A stretch of DNA of 64,000 nt from Vibrio parahaemolyticus (GCF_900460535.1 NZ_UHIL01000002.1:1116001-1180000), one strand, 5' to 3'; numbered from the stretch's first letter, positions 36,057 through 45,493 are shown. The notes: generated by a model not told the origin, from the letters alone. Numbers and translations: made by a program.

Positions 36057-36845
36057 TTGAAAAAGAGTGCGAGAAATCTTCATCCTTCATTATCAATTGA
36101 TCGTGCGCCATCGGATGTTTTTATGAATTTTGAAGCGTTTCTTTCCAATACGGAAACCCGGATTCATAGCCATCCTTGGGGGCAAGTGCAGTTGATCAGC
36201 GGTGGGATTTTGGAAATGGATGCGGAGGACACACGATTTTTAGCGCCACCTCATTTGGCAATTTGGGTGCCAGCGGGCATTCGTCATACCAGCTACAACC
36301 GAAAACCAATCGAATATTGCTCATTGAATATTGCTCCAGAGCTGACGGCGCATTTTCCAACCAAAACCAGTTTAATCAAAGTCACACCCATCGTTTCTGC
36401 CATCATTGAGGACTTTCGTCAGCGTGACATTAACGTCGCGCAGAGCGATGAAGACAAACGCTTGGTGCGAGTGTTGTTGGATCAACTGGCGAAACAAGAA
36501 GTGGAACATCACTTTTTACCGACAACCGACAACAAATATCTTCAGCCAATCTTAAAAGCGGTAGAAGAATCGCCAACCGATGAAATCAGCTTGGCGGAGT
36601 GGGCGGCAAAAGTGCATACCACAGAGCGCACGTTAGCGAGACATTGCCAGAGTGAGTTAGGAATGAGCTTTACTGAGTGGCGTTTACGTGTGCGGTATTT
36701 ACACTCGATGGAGTTGCTACGCAAAGGGCAAACCGTAAAAGAAGTCGCGCTGACGTTAGGTTACAATCAAGCCAGCCCTTTTATCGCGATGTTTAAGAAA
36801 TACTCCGGCATGACACCGGAGCAATATAAGAATCGCTTGTTATAG
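36057..36845 (+). CDS. AraC-family regulator with N-terminal cupin
   Basis: 262 residues. Residues 25-110 are an AraC-type cupin (HSHPWGQVQLISGGILEMD, WVPAGIRHTSY). The C-terminal HTH pair is EISLAEWAAKVHTTERTLARHCQSELG and TVKEVALTLGYNQASPFIAMFKKYSGMTPEQY. I choose a TTG start, since AGGAAG sits seven to eight bases upstream and the first ATG is 22 codons in. It is divergent from the EamA transporter. Its last 6 bp overlap the convergent M14 peptidase gene. Confidence 0.88.
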   Translation: MKKSARNLHPSLSIDRAPSDVFMNFEAFLSNTETRIHSHPWGQVQLISGGILEMDAEDTRFLAPPHLAIWVPAGIRHTSYNRKPIEYCSLNIAPELTAHFPTKTSLIKVTPIVSAIIEDFRQRDINVAQSDEDKRLVRVLLDQLAKQEVEHHFLPTTDNKYLQPILKAVEESPTDEISLAEWAAKVHTTERTLARHCQSELGMSFTEWRLRVRYLHSMELLRKGQTVKEVALTLGYNQASPFIAMFKKYSGMTPEQYKNRLL

Positions 36846-37757
36846 CTGAGCGAGGACGTAATCCAGACCACCCACAACAGCAGCGACTTGTGCATCATTG
36901 CACTCTTCGTCCGTTACTTTCGGGCTGTCTGGGTAAACTTCTGTGGTGGTGCCGTAAACGCAATTTGTTACGCCGCCACACAGACCCAGTTTCACCATTG
37001 GGTAGTTGATAACGCCAAATTGTACGACTGGTGAACCAATGATCTCGCCGTGTTCATCTGCTGGTGCAATGTGAGTCACTTTTGCTACCGATTCAATGAC
37101 TGCTTTTTGGAAGTCAGGTTGAGGGTTTTCAGTATCTCCCACGGTGTAAAAGCCATCTGGGATCATACCTTCAATGTACTCAATACCATCACGAGCAGCT
37201 AAGGCAGGACGAAACTCAGTTTCGTCAGAATCTGTCGTCTCGTGCAAATCAATGTGCATTAACACGTCGCTCAATGTCGATACGAGCTTGATCAAGTTGG
37301 CTGACTCTTCCGCTGGGCTATTTGCATAGAAAGAGCGGTTTGGATCAATCGCGTTTGGATTCCAACGGTTGATCACTTCGTAACCCCAAGGGCTCACGCA
37401 GGGTGCCACCACAATATTGAAGTGCTCTGCGTAATGCTCTGCTTCTGTTGCTACGAATTTTAGCGCGCCGTGTACGCCGCTGGTCTCGTATCCATGCACA
37501 CCGCCAGTTACAAGAACAATCGGTTTTGCTGAGTCCCAGTTACGTGTTTTGATGCAAAACAGTGGGAAGCGAGCTTGGTCGTAAGAAAGCGCACCATATT
37601 GTTCTACATCGAAACGGTCGCGTAACGCATCAATTTTGCTGACTACTTCTTCTTGGTAGCTGCGTTTTACTTCGCGCTGTGCCAGCCACGCTTTACGTTC
37701 TGCTTCGCCCCAAGGTTGGCCTGGGGTACCGATTGGGTAAGAGTATCCGCTTTTCAT
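36840..37757 (-). CDS. M14-family zinc carboxypeptidase-like protein
   Basis: 305 residues, cytoplasmic (no signal). Zinc ligands fit the M14/succinylglutamate desuccinylase pattern: GVHGYETSG supplies the His and Glu, HIDLHETTDSD the second His, and the catalytic Glu is in TTEVYPDS. NPNAIDPNRSF is the Asn-Arg substrate-binding loop. It probably trims a small peptide or acyl-amino acid. It has no partner gene on its strand. Confidence 0.83.
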   Translation of the reverse strand: MKSGYSYPIGTPGQPWGEAERKAWLAQREVKRSYQEEVVSKIDALRDRFDVEQYGALSYDQARFPLFCIKTRNWDSAKPIVLVTGGVHGYETSGVHGALKFVATEAEHYAEHFNIVVAPCVSPWGYEVINRWNPNAIDPNRSFYANSPAEESANLIKLVSTLSDVLMHIDLHETTDSDETEFRPALAARDGIEYIEGMIPDGFYTVGDTENPQPDFQKAVIESVAKVTHIAPADEHGEIIGSPVVQFGVINYPMVKLGLCGGVTNCVYGTTTEVYPDSPKVTDEECNDAQVAAVVGGLDYVLAQL

Positions 37758-37929
37758 CTATACTTTTTCTTTTGTGTGCTGAAAGGTATGACAAGACTAG
37801 ACCTGTCTTATCTTATCGGCAATACAAAACACCAATTGTGACGGTATTCTTTGCAAAATCATCACTTTGCCAAGGGATTTAATAGTGTTACATTTTGTTA
37901 CTTACTCAATTTCATATAAGAGATAAAAA

Positions 37930-38835
37930 ATGGCTGGAGCAAGTTTACTCACACTGTTGGATGATATTGCCGCGGTATTGGATGATGTTGCGTTGATGTC
38001 AAAAATGGCGGCAAAAAAAACCGCAGGTGTATTGGGTGATGATTTAGCGTTGAACGCTCAGCAGGTCTCGGGTGTCGCATCTGAGCGAGAAATTCCAGTA
38101 GTTTGGGCGGTGGCCAAAGGTTCATTTAAAAACAAACTGATTTTGGTGCCTTCTGCGTTATTGATTAGCGCAATTATTCCTTGGTTGATCATGCCATTGC
38201 TGCTAATCGGCGGTTTGTTTCTCTGTTTTGAAGGGGCTGAAAAAGTACTCGAAAAACTGTTTCCACACTCACATCCCCATGAAGAAAAAGAAGAGTTGGT
38301 GGACACGGGCGAGTCGTTAGAGGATTACGAAAAGCGAAAAGTTGCAGGTGCGATTCGAACCGATTTTATTCTCTCAGCGGAAATTATTGTGATTGCGTTG
38401 GGCACCGTGACTGGGGCGAGTCTTGTGACGCAAATCTTAGTGGTGAGCTTAATTGCAGTCATCATGACCATTGGTGTTTATGGCTTAGTAGCAGGCATCG
38501 TGAAATTGGATGACTTGGGCTTTTACCTTGAAATTCGCTCAAAAGGTAAGGGCTGGATGGCGAAAGTTGGCAGTGCTTTAGTTGCTTTTGCACCAAAGCT
38601 GATGAAGTTGTTAACGATTGTGGGAACTGCGGCGATGTTTTTAGTCGGTGGCGGGATTGTAGTGCACAACGTACCCGCCATTCACCACTTTGTAGAACCG
38701 ATTATTATGAACTTTAGTGGTCATTCGGTTGCTACAGCGATTCTGCCTATTTTGCTTAACGGCATAATCGGTTTTGTAGCGGGTTTGATTGTGGTTGCTG
38801 TATGGGCGGTGGTAGAAAAGCTTCGCGGTAAATAA
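37930..38835 (+). CDS. DUF808 (YedI-like) inner-membrane protein
   Basis: 301 residues with about five membrane helices. The family N-terminus [45 protein letters not shown] is exact in pattern, and KVLEKLFPH follows the first hydrophobic hairpin. Function unknown across bacteria. It is the only gene in its transcript, closed by a strong terminator. Confidence 0.88.
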   Translation: MAGASLLTLLDDIAAVLDDVALMSKMAAKKTAGVLGDDLALNAQQVSGVASEREIPVVWAVAKGSFKNKLILVPSALLISAIIPWLIMPLLLIGGLFLCFEGAEKVLEKLFPHSHPHEEKEELVDTGESLEDYEKRKVAGAIRTDFILSAEIIVIALGTVTGASLVTQILVVSLIAVIMTIGVYGLVAGIVKLDDLGFYLEIRSKGKGWMAKVGSALVAFAPKLMKLLTIVGTAAMFLVGGGIVVHNVPAIHHFVEPIIMNFSGHSVATAILPILLNGIIGFVAGLIVVAVWAVVEKLRGK

Positions 38836-38850
38836 TCCACATATCAAATG

Positions 38851-38898
38851 AAAAAGGGCCATGCTGTCTCTAATGCGGAGAACGTCATGGCCCTTTTT
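38851..38898. terminator. Shared terminator of DUF808 gene and pyrC
   Basis: Stem AAAAAGGGCCATG / CATGGCCCTTTTT between convergent genes; T runs on both strands. Confidence 0.85.
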
Positions 38899-38923
38899 TA
38901 TGCACGTTATTTACGTGAAGCGA

Positions 38924-39952
38924 TTACTTCACTTTCCACTCAATTTGTTCGTTTGCACGAATAGGCACAACGATGTCGTTGCCAAATGGCATGGATTCAG
39001 GAACATCCCAAGCTGATTTTTCTAGCGTCACCGTATCTGCGTTGCGCGCAATACCGTAAAAATCGGGACCGTTGAAGCTTGCGAACGCTTCCAAGTTTTC
39101 CAGCTTGCCTTCTTTTTCAAAGACTTCTGCATAAAGTTCTAGCGCCGCGTGCGCAGTGTAAGAACCTGCACAACCGCAAGCCGATTCTTTCGCGCCTTTT
39201 GCATGCGGAGCAGAGTCAGTACCTAGGAAAAACTTTTTGCTACCACTGGTTGCGGCTTCGATTAGCGCTTGCTGGTGGGTATTGCGCTTTAGAATCGGTA
39301 AGCAGTAAAAATGAGGCTTAATGCCACCGACAAGCATGTGATTGCGGTTGAAAAGAAGGTGGTGAGCAGTAATGGTAGCGGCAACATTATCAGACGCGTT
39401 GTTAACGAACTGTGCTGCGTCGGCGGTGGTGATATGTTCTAGAACGATTTTAAGATTAGGGAAGTCATTAACGATAGGAGCGAGGACGGTATCAAGGAAT
39501 TCTTTTTCTCGGTCGAAGATATCAACGTGGTGATGAGTGACTTCTCCATGAACCAAAAGCAACATCCCGACTTCTTCCATGGCTTCGAGAACGTGGTAAA
39601 TGTTCTTCGCGTCGGTCACACCAGAATCTGAGTTAGTCGTTGCACCTGCAGGGTAAAGCTTCGCTGCGACAATTTTACCGGTTGCTTTTGCTGCGCGAAT
39701 CTCTTCTGGCGTGGTGTTATCGGTTAGGTAAAGCGCCATCAGAGGTTCGAATTGTTCGCCGTGCTGCTCTTTCAGAATTCGATCGCGGTAGGCAAGTGCC
39801 ATTTCGGTATTGGTAACAGGTGGGACGGTGTTTGGCATGATCAGCGCGCGGCCATTGTAGCGGCTGATATCGCGAACGGTGTCTTTTAGAACTTCACCAT
39901 CGCGTAAGTGAACGTGCCAGTCGTCAGGACGAGTAATAGTCAGTGTTGTCAT
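38924..39952 (-). CDS. pyrC: Dihydroorotase (class II)
   Basis: Closes N-carbamoyl-aspartate to dihydroorotate, step three of UMP synthesis. 342 residues, the class II size. The two N-terminal zinc His are in [11 protein letters not shown]. The carboxylated Lys is in [17 protein letters not shown] (about residue 102). Other zinc His are in LVHGEV and [10 protein letters not shown], and the catalytic Asp in [12 protein letters not shown]. The ATG at 39952 has GGGAG seven bases before it; the longer frame is not used. The leader contains an unusual hairpin and a PurR-like sequence. Confidence 0.95.
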   Translation of the reverse strand: MTTLTITRPDDWHVHLRDGEVLKDTVRDISRYNGRALIMPNTVPPVTNTEMALAYRDRILKEQHGEQFEPLMALYLTDNTTPEEIRAAKATGKIVAAKLYPAGATTNSDSGVTDAKNIYHVLEAMEEVGMLLLVHGEVTHHHVDIFDREKEFLDTVLAPIVNDFPNLKIVLEHITTADAAQFVNNASDNVAATITAHHLLFNRNHMLVGGIKPHFYCLPILKRNTHQQALIEAATSGSKKFFLGTDSAPHAKGAKESACGCAGSYTAHAALELYAEVFEKEGKLENLEAFASFNGPDFYGIARNADTVTLEKSAWDVPESMPFGNDIVVPIRANEQIEWKVK

Positions 39953-39988
39953 TAATTGCTCCCACCATTGAAAAGTTGTCTGATTGGA

Positions 39989-40035
39989 GCCTAAACGCTG
40001 CATTTGCCTTTTGGAGCAAACGCTTGCGCTTAGGC
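39989..40035 (-). promoter_or_regulatory. Structured pyrC leader with PurR-like sequence
   Basis: On the minus strand this folds into two stacked stems: outer GCCTAAGCGC / GCGTTTAGGC and inner GCGTTTGC / GCAAATGC with an 8-nt loop, each perfect allowing G-U. It lies 37-83 bases before the pyrC ATG. The same DNA (40014-40029) matches the E. coli PurR consensus at 12 of 16 positions; E. coli pyrC is a PurR target. Either an RNA or a DNA role is possible. Confidence 0.5.
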
Positions 40036-40109
40036 GACAGGATGATAGAGGAATTGCCCTCACATTTCATCCCATTTTTCACTTTTCTACAGAGTAGGAG
40101 TGTAAGTGG

Positions 40110-40274
40110 TTACTTCATCGTTAACCAAAGTGCGTGAATCGTACCTGGTAGGAAGAAGAAGAAAGTTAGGATCAAGTTGATGAAGAAGTCTTTATTCAGA
40201 CCTTTTTCCATGTAAACCGCTACCGGTGGAAGAAAGATACACAGCAAAATTAGAATCAGTTTTTTTGTATCCAT
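40110..40274 (-). CDS. YqaE/Pmp3 family small membrane protein
   Basis: 54 residues, two hydrophobic segments: KKLILILLCIFLPPVAVYMEKG and FFINLILTFFFFLPGTIHALW. The PP-V-Y near the centre of the first helix and the LPGTIHALW ending are signatures of the UPF0057/Pmp3 family, small proteolipids linked to membrane potential and stress in yeast and plants. GGAG is found eight bases before the ATG. It lies just upstream of pyrC on the same strand; the pyrC leader separates them. Confidence 0.85.
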   Translation of the reverse strand: MDTKKLILILLCIFLPPVAVYMEKGLNKDFFINLILTFFFFLPGTIHALWLTMK

Positions 40275-40540
40275 AGGTAAAGCTCCAAGTCAATGAATGG
40301 GTGTCGTCAAAAATATGGCGCATTATGTGTTTCGTATCACACTTTATCAAATAGTATTTGGTCAGAGCAGTGTTAAAAAATGTGAATTCTGAGTGTAGTA
40401 AAGGCATCTCAGTAAATACAAGCCGTTTTCTCTCTTAAAGGATTGATTTTGGGATAAATGCTAATGCGTGAATCTGCATCTTAATGTCATTTAGGTATAC
40501 AATACTGCAACAATTAAAGATCACCCGTAGGAAGAAGGCT

Positions 40541-42358
40541 ATGTCGCAACCCGTTTTATCCAAAATCAATGTTTTTCCGGTTAAATCAGTCGGAGGTGTG
40601 TCGCTTTCGTCCGCATGGGTAGAAAAACAAGGGTTGAGTTTTGACCGTCGTTTTATGATTGCCAAAGCCGATGGTTCGATGATCACTGCGCGAAAGTCCC
40701 CTCAAATGGTAACCGTGAAATCAGCGTTGCTTGCCGATGGGGTGGTGTTCAGTAGCTTGGGAATGGAGCCACTTAAAATCCGTTATCAAGATTTCAAAAT
40801 GCAGGAAACACCCGCAACGGTTTGGAAAGATACCTTCACCGCTTACACGACTACCGATGATGCGGATGATTGGTTTAGTCAGGTATTGGGACAGCGCGTA
40901 GAGTTGCTTTTTAGCGGTGAACAATCCAATCGTGTCCGTGAAAGCCTGGGACAAAATGTGAGTTTTGCTGACGGCTATCCAGTGTTGGTGATCAGCCAAG
41001 CTTCGCTAGAGGAATTGAACAAAAGAAGTTCTGAGCAACACTCCATGGATCAGTTCCGCACAAACTTAGTCGTATCTGATACCAAGCCATTTGAAGAAGA
41101 TTCTTGGAAGCGCATCCGAATAGGGGAAGTGGAATTCGAATCTCTCAAACCTTGTGAGCGTTGTATTCTTACCACGATCAATACTCAACGTGGCACTTTC
41201 CGTGAAAGCAAAGAGCCGCTCAAAACGTTGCAACAGTTCCGCGCCAATGAACGAGGTGGTGTGTTCTTTGGACAAAACCTTGTGGCGCGCAATGAGGGCA
41301 TTATTCGCCAAGGCGATAAAGTTGAAGTGCTCGAATATAAGGAGCCGGAATTTTATCCGGACAACTCACCTGTGCGAATGACGCTGACGTGTGTTGAGCG
41401 TGAAGAGATTGCTCAAGATTTCGTGACCTTATGGCTAGAACCGAGCAAAGGCTCTTTACCAAACTACTTACCGGGCCAACATTTGCCGATTGAGGTGGAT
41501 ATCAATGGTAAGAAAATTGGTCGTCGATATACCTTATCGTCTAGCCCATCTCGCCCTGGTCGCTATGCTATCTCCGTTAAGCGTATTGCGGGTGGCCGCG
41601 TGTCGAATGCCTTGTTAGACAACCTACAAGTCGGTGATGTATTAGAGGCAGAAAACCCAGATGGTCAGTTCCACCTTAAAACGCATGATGCGCAGCCGCT
41701 ACTATTGCTGTCGGCGGGCAGTGGTGTTACTCCAATGCTGTCGATGGTGCGCTATCTTGCAGATCACAATCAACTGAATGACGTGGTGTTTTATCATCAA
41801 TGCCGTACTGAGCAGGATATTCCATGTCGCTCAGAGTTAGAGCAATTAAAACGCGAACATTCAGGGCTAGAAGTGAAAATCTGTTTAACGCAACCAGCGG
41901 TGGATTGGTTTGGTCTTAAAGGGCGTTTAAGTCTGTCTCATATCAAGCAAATCAAAGACGTTGAACAACGCCAAGTGTTTGTTTGTGGGCCCGACGGTTT
42001 CATGCAAAAAGCCAAGAACTTATTGTTGAAGAAAGGTTTGCCAGAGGCGCATTATCATCAAGAAGCCTTTGGTGTTTCTGCTGTGGAAGCAAGACCAGAA
42101 AAAGAGGTTGAGATTGAATTCAATGGCTTGAAGATCCAAGGCAACAATCAAAAAACGCTTTTGGATCAGATTGAAGATGCAGGGAAAGTAGTGAGCAATA
42201 GCTGTCGTGCTGGCTTGTGCGGTGCGTGTAAGGTACAGCTCACATCAGGACAAGTTCATCACCCAGATGTACCAGCCTTGACGGATGAAGAACGCGCAAT
42301 GGGAACGGTATTGGCGTGTTGCGCGATTCCAGAAACGGATGTCACGGTAACGGAATAA
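40541..42358 (+). CDS. MOSC-domain (YcbX-like) protein fused to ferredoxin reductase and 2Fe-2S ferredoxin
   Basis: 605 residues. About 5-110: MOSC N-terminal β-barrel (INVFPVKSVGGVSLSSAWVEKQGLSFDRRFMI). 120-265: MOSC domain with the conserved Cys pair in LKPCERCILTTINTQRG. 290-510: FAD/NAD(P) reductase (GRRYTLSSSP for FAD, LLLSAGSGVTPMLSMVRYL, VFVCGPDGFMQ). 520-605: plant-type 2Fe-2S ferredoxin (CRAGLCGACKVQL and the last Cys in VLACC). It probably uses molybdenum cofactor and its own electron chain to reduce N-hydroxylated compounds, as E. coli YcbX does with a partner reductase. The ATG has AGGAAGAAGG. Confidence 0.88.
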   Translation: MSQPVLSKINVFPVKSVGGVSLSSAWVEKQGLSFDRRFMIAKADGSMITARKSPQMVTVKSALLADGVVFSSLGMEPLKIRYQDFKMQETPATVWKDTFTAYTTTDDADDWFSQVLGQRVELLFSGEQSNRVRESLGQNVSFADGYPVLVISQASLEELNKRSSEQHSMDQFRTNLVVSDTKPFEEDSWKRIRIGEVEFESLKPCERCILTTINTQRGTFRESKEPLKTLQQFRANERGGVFFGQNLVARNEGIIRQGDKVEVLEYKEPEFYPDNSPVRMTLTCVEREEIAQDFVTLWLEPSKGSLPNYLPGQHLPIEVDINGKKIGRRYTLSSSPSRPGRYAISVKRIAGGRVSNALLDNLQVGDVLEAENPDGQFHLKTHDAQPLLLLSAGSGVTPMLSMVRYLADHNQLNDVVFYHQCRTEQDIPCRSELEQLKREHSGLEVKICLTQPAVDWFGLKGRLSLSHIKQIKDVEQRQVFVCGPDGFMQKAKNLLLKKGLPEAHYHQEAFGVSAVEARPEKEVEIEFNGLKIQGNNQKTLLDQIEDAGKVVSNSCRAGLCGACKVQLTSGQVHHPDVPALTDEERAMGTVLACCAIPETDVTVTE

Positions 42359-42384
42359 CCGAGAAGGTGCGGTCACTAACCAAC

Positions 42385-42413
42385 AAAAAACGCTGCTAAT
42401 TTTAGCAGCGTTT
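42385..42413 (-). terminator. Intrinsic terminator of nadE
   Basis: Stem AAACGCTGCTAA / TTAGCAGCGTTT with T6 on the minus strand, 31 bp past the nadE stop. It may also serve the MOSC gene. Confidence 0.85.
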
Positions 42414-42443
42414 GGAGTTTTAAAAGCGAGCAAAAAAGATCAC

Positions 42444-43274
42444 TTAGTCGTAAATCGTTGGAATTGGCTGACGCTTGTGCTGAGTTGCCTTGTAAATCGA
42501 AACCAAACGATCGACAACTTGTTGAGAAACTGGCTTACCTTCTAAGAAGTCGTCAATCTGCTCATAAGTTAGGTTTAGTGCATCTTCATCTGCTTTCTGC
42601 GGTGCCAGTTCTTCTAGGTCTGCGGTTGGCACTTTCTTCACTAACACCTCTGGCGCGCCCAACGTTGCGGCTACTTCGCGCACTTGACGTTTGTTCAAAC
42701 CAAATAGAGGGGCAAGGTCACACGCGCCATCACCAAATTTGGTGTAGAAACCAGTGATGTTTTCTGCAGAGTGGTCAGTACCTAACACCAAGCCACCGAC
42801 GTAACCAGCGATCTCGTATTGAGCGATCATACGAGCACGTGCCTTTACGTTACCTTTTACAAAGTCTACTTTTGCCGCGTCTTCTGGCATTAGCCCTGTG
42901 CCTTCTAGTGCAACATTAGAAGCGGCATGCATACCATCAACACCTTGTTTGATGTTCACAGAGATAGAATGCGTAGGTTTAATGAATGACAACGCCAATT
43001 GCGCTTCATCTTCGTCTTTTTGCTCACCGTAAGGCAGACGTACTGCGATAAACTGGTAATCGTTGCTGCCAGTTTCTTCGTTAAGTTGGTCTACAGCAAG
43101 TTGGGCAAGGCGACCTAACGTGGTTGAGTCAACACCGCCACTGATGCCAAGCACAAGTGACTTACAACCTGCTTCTTGTAGCTTACGCTTAATAAAAGCA
43201 ATACGGCGTTTAATTTCGAAATGCGGGTCAATTGACGGCAATACACGCATTTCGTCACGGATGGATTGTTCCAT
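42444..43274 (-). CDS. nadE: Ammonia-dependent NAD synthetase
   Basis: Converts nicotinate adenine dinucleotide to NAD using ATP and ammonia. 276 residues, the short form without a glutaminase domain. PP-loop [11 protein letters not shown] near 45-55. [34 protein letters not shown] carries the deamido-NAD and metal-binding residues. The C-terminal DFLEGK and KATQHKR are typical. Divergent, with 226 bp between them, from the NadD-like gene that would make its substrate. Confidence 0.95.
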   Translation of the reverse strand: MEQSIRDEMRVLPSIDPHFEIKRRIAFIKRKLQEAGCKSLVLGISGGVDSTTLGRLAQLAVDQLNEETGSNDYQFIAVRLPYGEQKDEDEAQLALSFIKPTHSISVNIKQGVDGMHAASNVALEGTGLMPEDAAKVDFVKGNVKARARMIAQYEIAGYVGGLVLGTDHSAENITGFYTKFGDGACDLAPLFGLNKRQVREVAATLGAPEVLVKKVPTADLEELAPQKADEDALNLTYEQIDDFLEGKPVSQQVVDRLVSIYKATQHKRQPIPTIYD

Positions 43275-43500
43275 TTAGGGTTCCTTTTCCTGCAAATATC
43301 TTAGACACAAAAACTGCTTCGAGTGGTCATTCACCAAAGATCAAACAGTGTGACGTCGTTATCGAGCTAAATAAAATGGTGATAAACCATTCAATTAAGG
43401 CTCGTAAACGTCGCTTTAGTGTCAAAAGCTCTAAAGATTAGTAGTATCATACCGAATTCATCAGATTAGAAAACTCTCTTCAACCAGGTAATCACCGGAT

Positions 43501-44034
43501 ATGAAAAAAATCGCCATTTTTGGTAGCGCATTTAACCCTCCTAGTTTAGGTCACAAGAGCGTTATTGAGTCTCTGAGCCACTTCGATCTCGTGCTACTCG
43601 AACCTAGCATTGCACATGCATGGGGCAAGAATATGTTGGATTACCCAATTCGGTGCAAACTGGTTGATGCCTTTATCAAGGACATGGGGCTTTCTAATGT
43701 TCAACGCTCAGACCTAGAGCAAGCTTTGTACCAACCGGGACAAAGTGTGACGACCTATGCGTTATTAGAAAAAATTCAAGAAATCTACCCAACTGCCGAT
43801 ATAACTTTTGTCATTGGTCCGGATAATTTCTTCAAATTTGCTAAATTTTATAAGGCGGAAGAAATTACGGAACGTTGGACTGTCATGGCGTGCCCAGAAA
43901 AAGTTAAAATCAGAAGTACGGATATCCGCAATGCACTCGTAGAAGGCAAAGATATCAGCACCTATACGACACCAACTGTCAGTGAACTGTTGCTCAACGA
44001 AGGCTTATATAGAGAAACATTATCTGGTAAATAA
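43501..44034 (+). CDS. NadD-like nicotinate-nucleotide adenylyltransferase, shortened
   Basis: 177 residues against 210-240 for usual NadD. Nucleotidyltransferase motif FGSAFNPPSLGH at 7-18, the core (T/H)xGH site reading LGH. The second motif KIRSTDIRNAL stands for the usual ISSTxIR. VIGPDNFFKFAKFYKAEEI is the family's central segment. The loop between AHLVVA-like and ISST-like regions is much shorter than in NadD. Divergent from nadE, suggesting a local NAD-salvage function, perhaps on another mononucleotide. 13 bp before the next gene. Confidence 0.8.
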   Translation: MKKIAIFGSAFNPPSLGHKSVIESLSHFDLVLLEPSIAHAWGKNMLDYPIRCKLVDAFIKDMGLSNVQRSDLEQALYQPGQSVTTYALLEKIQEIYPTADITFVIGPDNFFKFAKFYKAEEITERWTVMACPEKVKIRSTDIRNALVEGKDISTYTTPTVSELLLNEGLYRETLSGK

Positions 44035-44047
44035 GAGGTCGGTTTTC

Positions 44048-44530
44048 ATGGTCAGAGTAGCCGTATTTAGTGCATGTGCGCTGCTTGTGGTGACGCAAGC
44101 TAACTCCGCATGTAACTATCTTTCTGATCGCTCCGTGGTGTTTGAAGACAACACCATACCCATCTGTGAAGAAATTTTTGATACTGTTGGTGTGCTTAGT
44201 ACCGATACCTTAGATTGGTATGCTGCTGAAGCGACAGCAGAAGGACCAACAGAAAACTACTGGGAAGAGTGGGCAATCAAATCGCAAGACATTCCGTTTC
44301 TTACTCAAAACGTAGACAAAAACTATTTTGGTCTTGGTATTTGGATGCCAGAAGAGCTACGTGAAGAAGAAAACAAAATGACCACAGAAGAGTGGCTTCG
44401 CAGCCATGGTCTCATGTTCAGCATCGGTTTTGGTAATAAAGCTGATGGTGAGCCAAGAATGCGCTTCGACTATCGTTGGCACGAGTATTACGACGCCGAC
44501 TGGATGATGCAAATTGAAGTGCCATTTTAG
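44048..44530 (+). CDS. Exported protein of unknown function, downstream of NadD-like gene
   Basis: 160 residues with a signal peptide (VAVFSACALLVVTQANSA). The mature part is acidic, Trp/Tyr-rich (YWEEWAIKS, YRWHEYYDADWMM), with two Cys (ACNYLS, PICEEIF) possibly forming a disulfide. No family recognised. GAGGT lies before the ATG and the gene starts 13 bp past the NadD-like stop, so the pair is likely cotranscribed. A terminator follows about 85 bp downstream. Confidence 0.75.
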   Translation: MVRVAVFSACALLVVTQANSACNYLSDRSVVFEDNTIPICEEIFDTVGVLSTDTLDWYAAEATAEGPTENYWEEWAIKSQDIPFLTQNVDKNYFGLGIWMPEELREEENKMTTEEWLRSHGLMFSIGFGNKADGEPRMRFDYRWHEYYDADWMMQIEVPF

Positions 44531-44616
44531 TTCATCGTTTTCACCAATCGTTCGATGTGTGTCGTGCTTGGGTTTGCTTGGGGAAATATGTGACCCTACG
44601 TGAGGCAAAGAATAAG

Positions 44617-44646
44617 AAAAGGGCGTACCGCAAAGTACGCCCTTTT
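44617..44646. terminator. Shared terminator
   Basis: Stem AAAAGGGCGTAC / GTACGCCCTTTT with a 6-nt loop between convergent genes. Confidence 0.85.
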
Positions 44647-44692
44647 CGATCTTGTGTGAGTCTCGTGTGAGAAAACGCTATACACCGCTGAC

Positions 44693-45301
44693 TTATAGCG
44701 CCTCACCAAACACTAAAAAGCAAAGCTGTTCGTATTCTTCTGTGTTGCCAGCAAACAAGTGCTCAACAATTTGAGATTCCTTTTTCCCAGACAACTTCAT
44801 TTTTCTTGCTTCGCGCAGCGTAAGCACCAAACAAAGCTCTCTCGAAATGCGAGCTTCGCATCCTGGCTTCCACTGATTGATTGCCAGGCTGAGTGCCGAG
44901 TTTGATAGATTTGGTGAAATCGCCAGTACTTCGTGTTTAACCACAGCGAGCAAATCTAACTGGATATCAGAACGCGTCTCCGTCTTCGCCAGCTTTTCAA
45001 TTAAGGCTTTCAGCAAAATCGATGGTTTGATAAAACCGGCCTGTTGAGCAAATGCATCATTCAAACGCACAGAAAAATCACAACGATGGACATGAGTGTT
45101 AGGTAAAAAAGTGAGTGAGCTCAAACATCCTTGAGGAATCCAAAAATACTGGCCGGGTTCAATGGCATACTCTTGCTTACCCAATTTGATGATCGCTAAT
45201 CCGCTTACGACAGACAGTAAACTGTGCTTTAGCGATTTTTTACGCGCGGCAACGTTCAGAAAAGGGTAATTAGCGTCGTGAAATTCAATAGCGTAGTTCA
45301 T
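44693..45301 (-). CDS. AraC-type cupin protein, HTH region degenerate or reduced
   Basis: 202 residues. Residues 10-100 look like an AraC cupin (FLNVAARKKSLKHSLLSVVSGLAIIKLGKQEYAIEPGQYFWIPQGC). After about 140 there is a helical segment (RELCLVLTLREARKMKLSGKKESQIVEHLFAGNTEEYEQLCFLVFG). It recalls the second AraC HTH, with the F-ENTEEY-ar-F-like pattern shifted, but the first HTH is missing. The ATG at 45301 is used; the frame is open further upstream without a good start. Divergent from the acyltransferase gene. It could be a ligand-binding regulator that needs a partner. Confidence 0.65.
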   Translation of the reverse strand: MNYAIEFHDANYPFLNVAARKKSLKHSLLSVVSGLAIIKLGKQEYAIEPGQYFWIPQGCLSSLTFLPNTHVHRCDFSVRLNDAFAQQAGFIKPSILLKALIEKLAKTETRSDIQLDLLAVVKHEVLAISPNLSNSALSLAINQWKPGCEARISRELCLVLTLREARKMKLSGKKESQIVEHLFAGNTEEYEQLCFLVFGEAL

Positions 45302-45493
45302 TATGATCACCAGTGTTTTTGGGGCGCTAAGGGTAACGCTAAACCTAAACGATTCCAACCAGCTAACCGTAATTTTTAGCATGAGAAATTGTAGCCTAAC
45401 TGGTATGACCATGTTAAAAGTATGGGTTGAAATGCTGCGAGACAGCAAAACTATGCGTAAAATGTGCCAGCTTTTTTTGATATGTAATGAATA

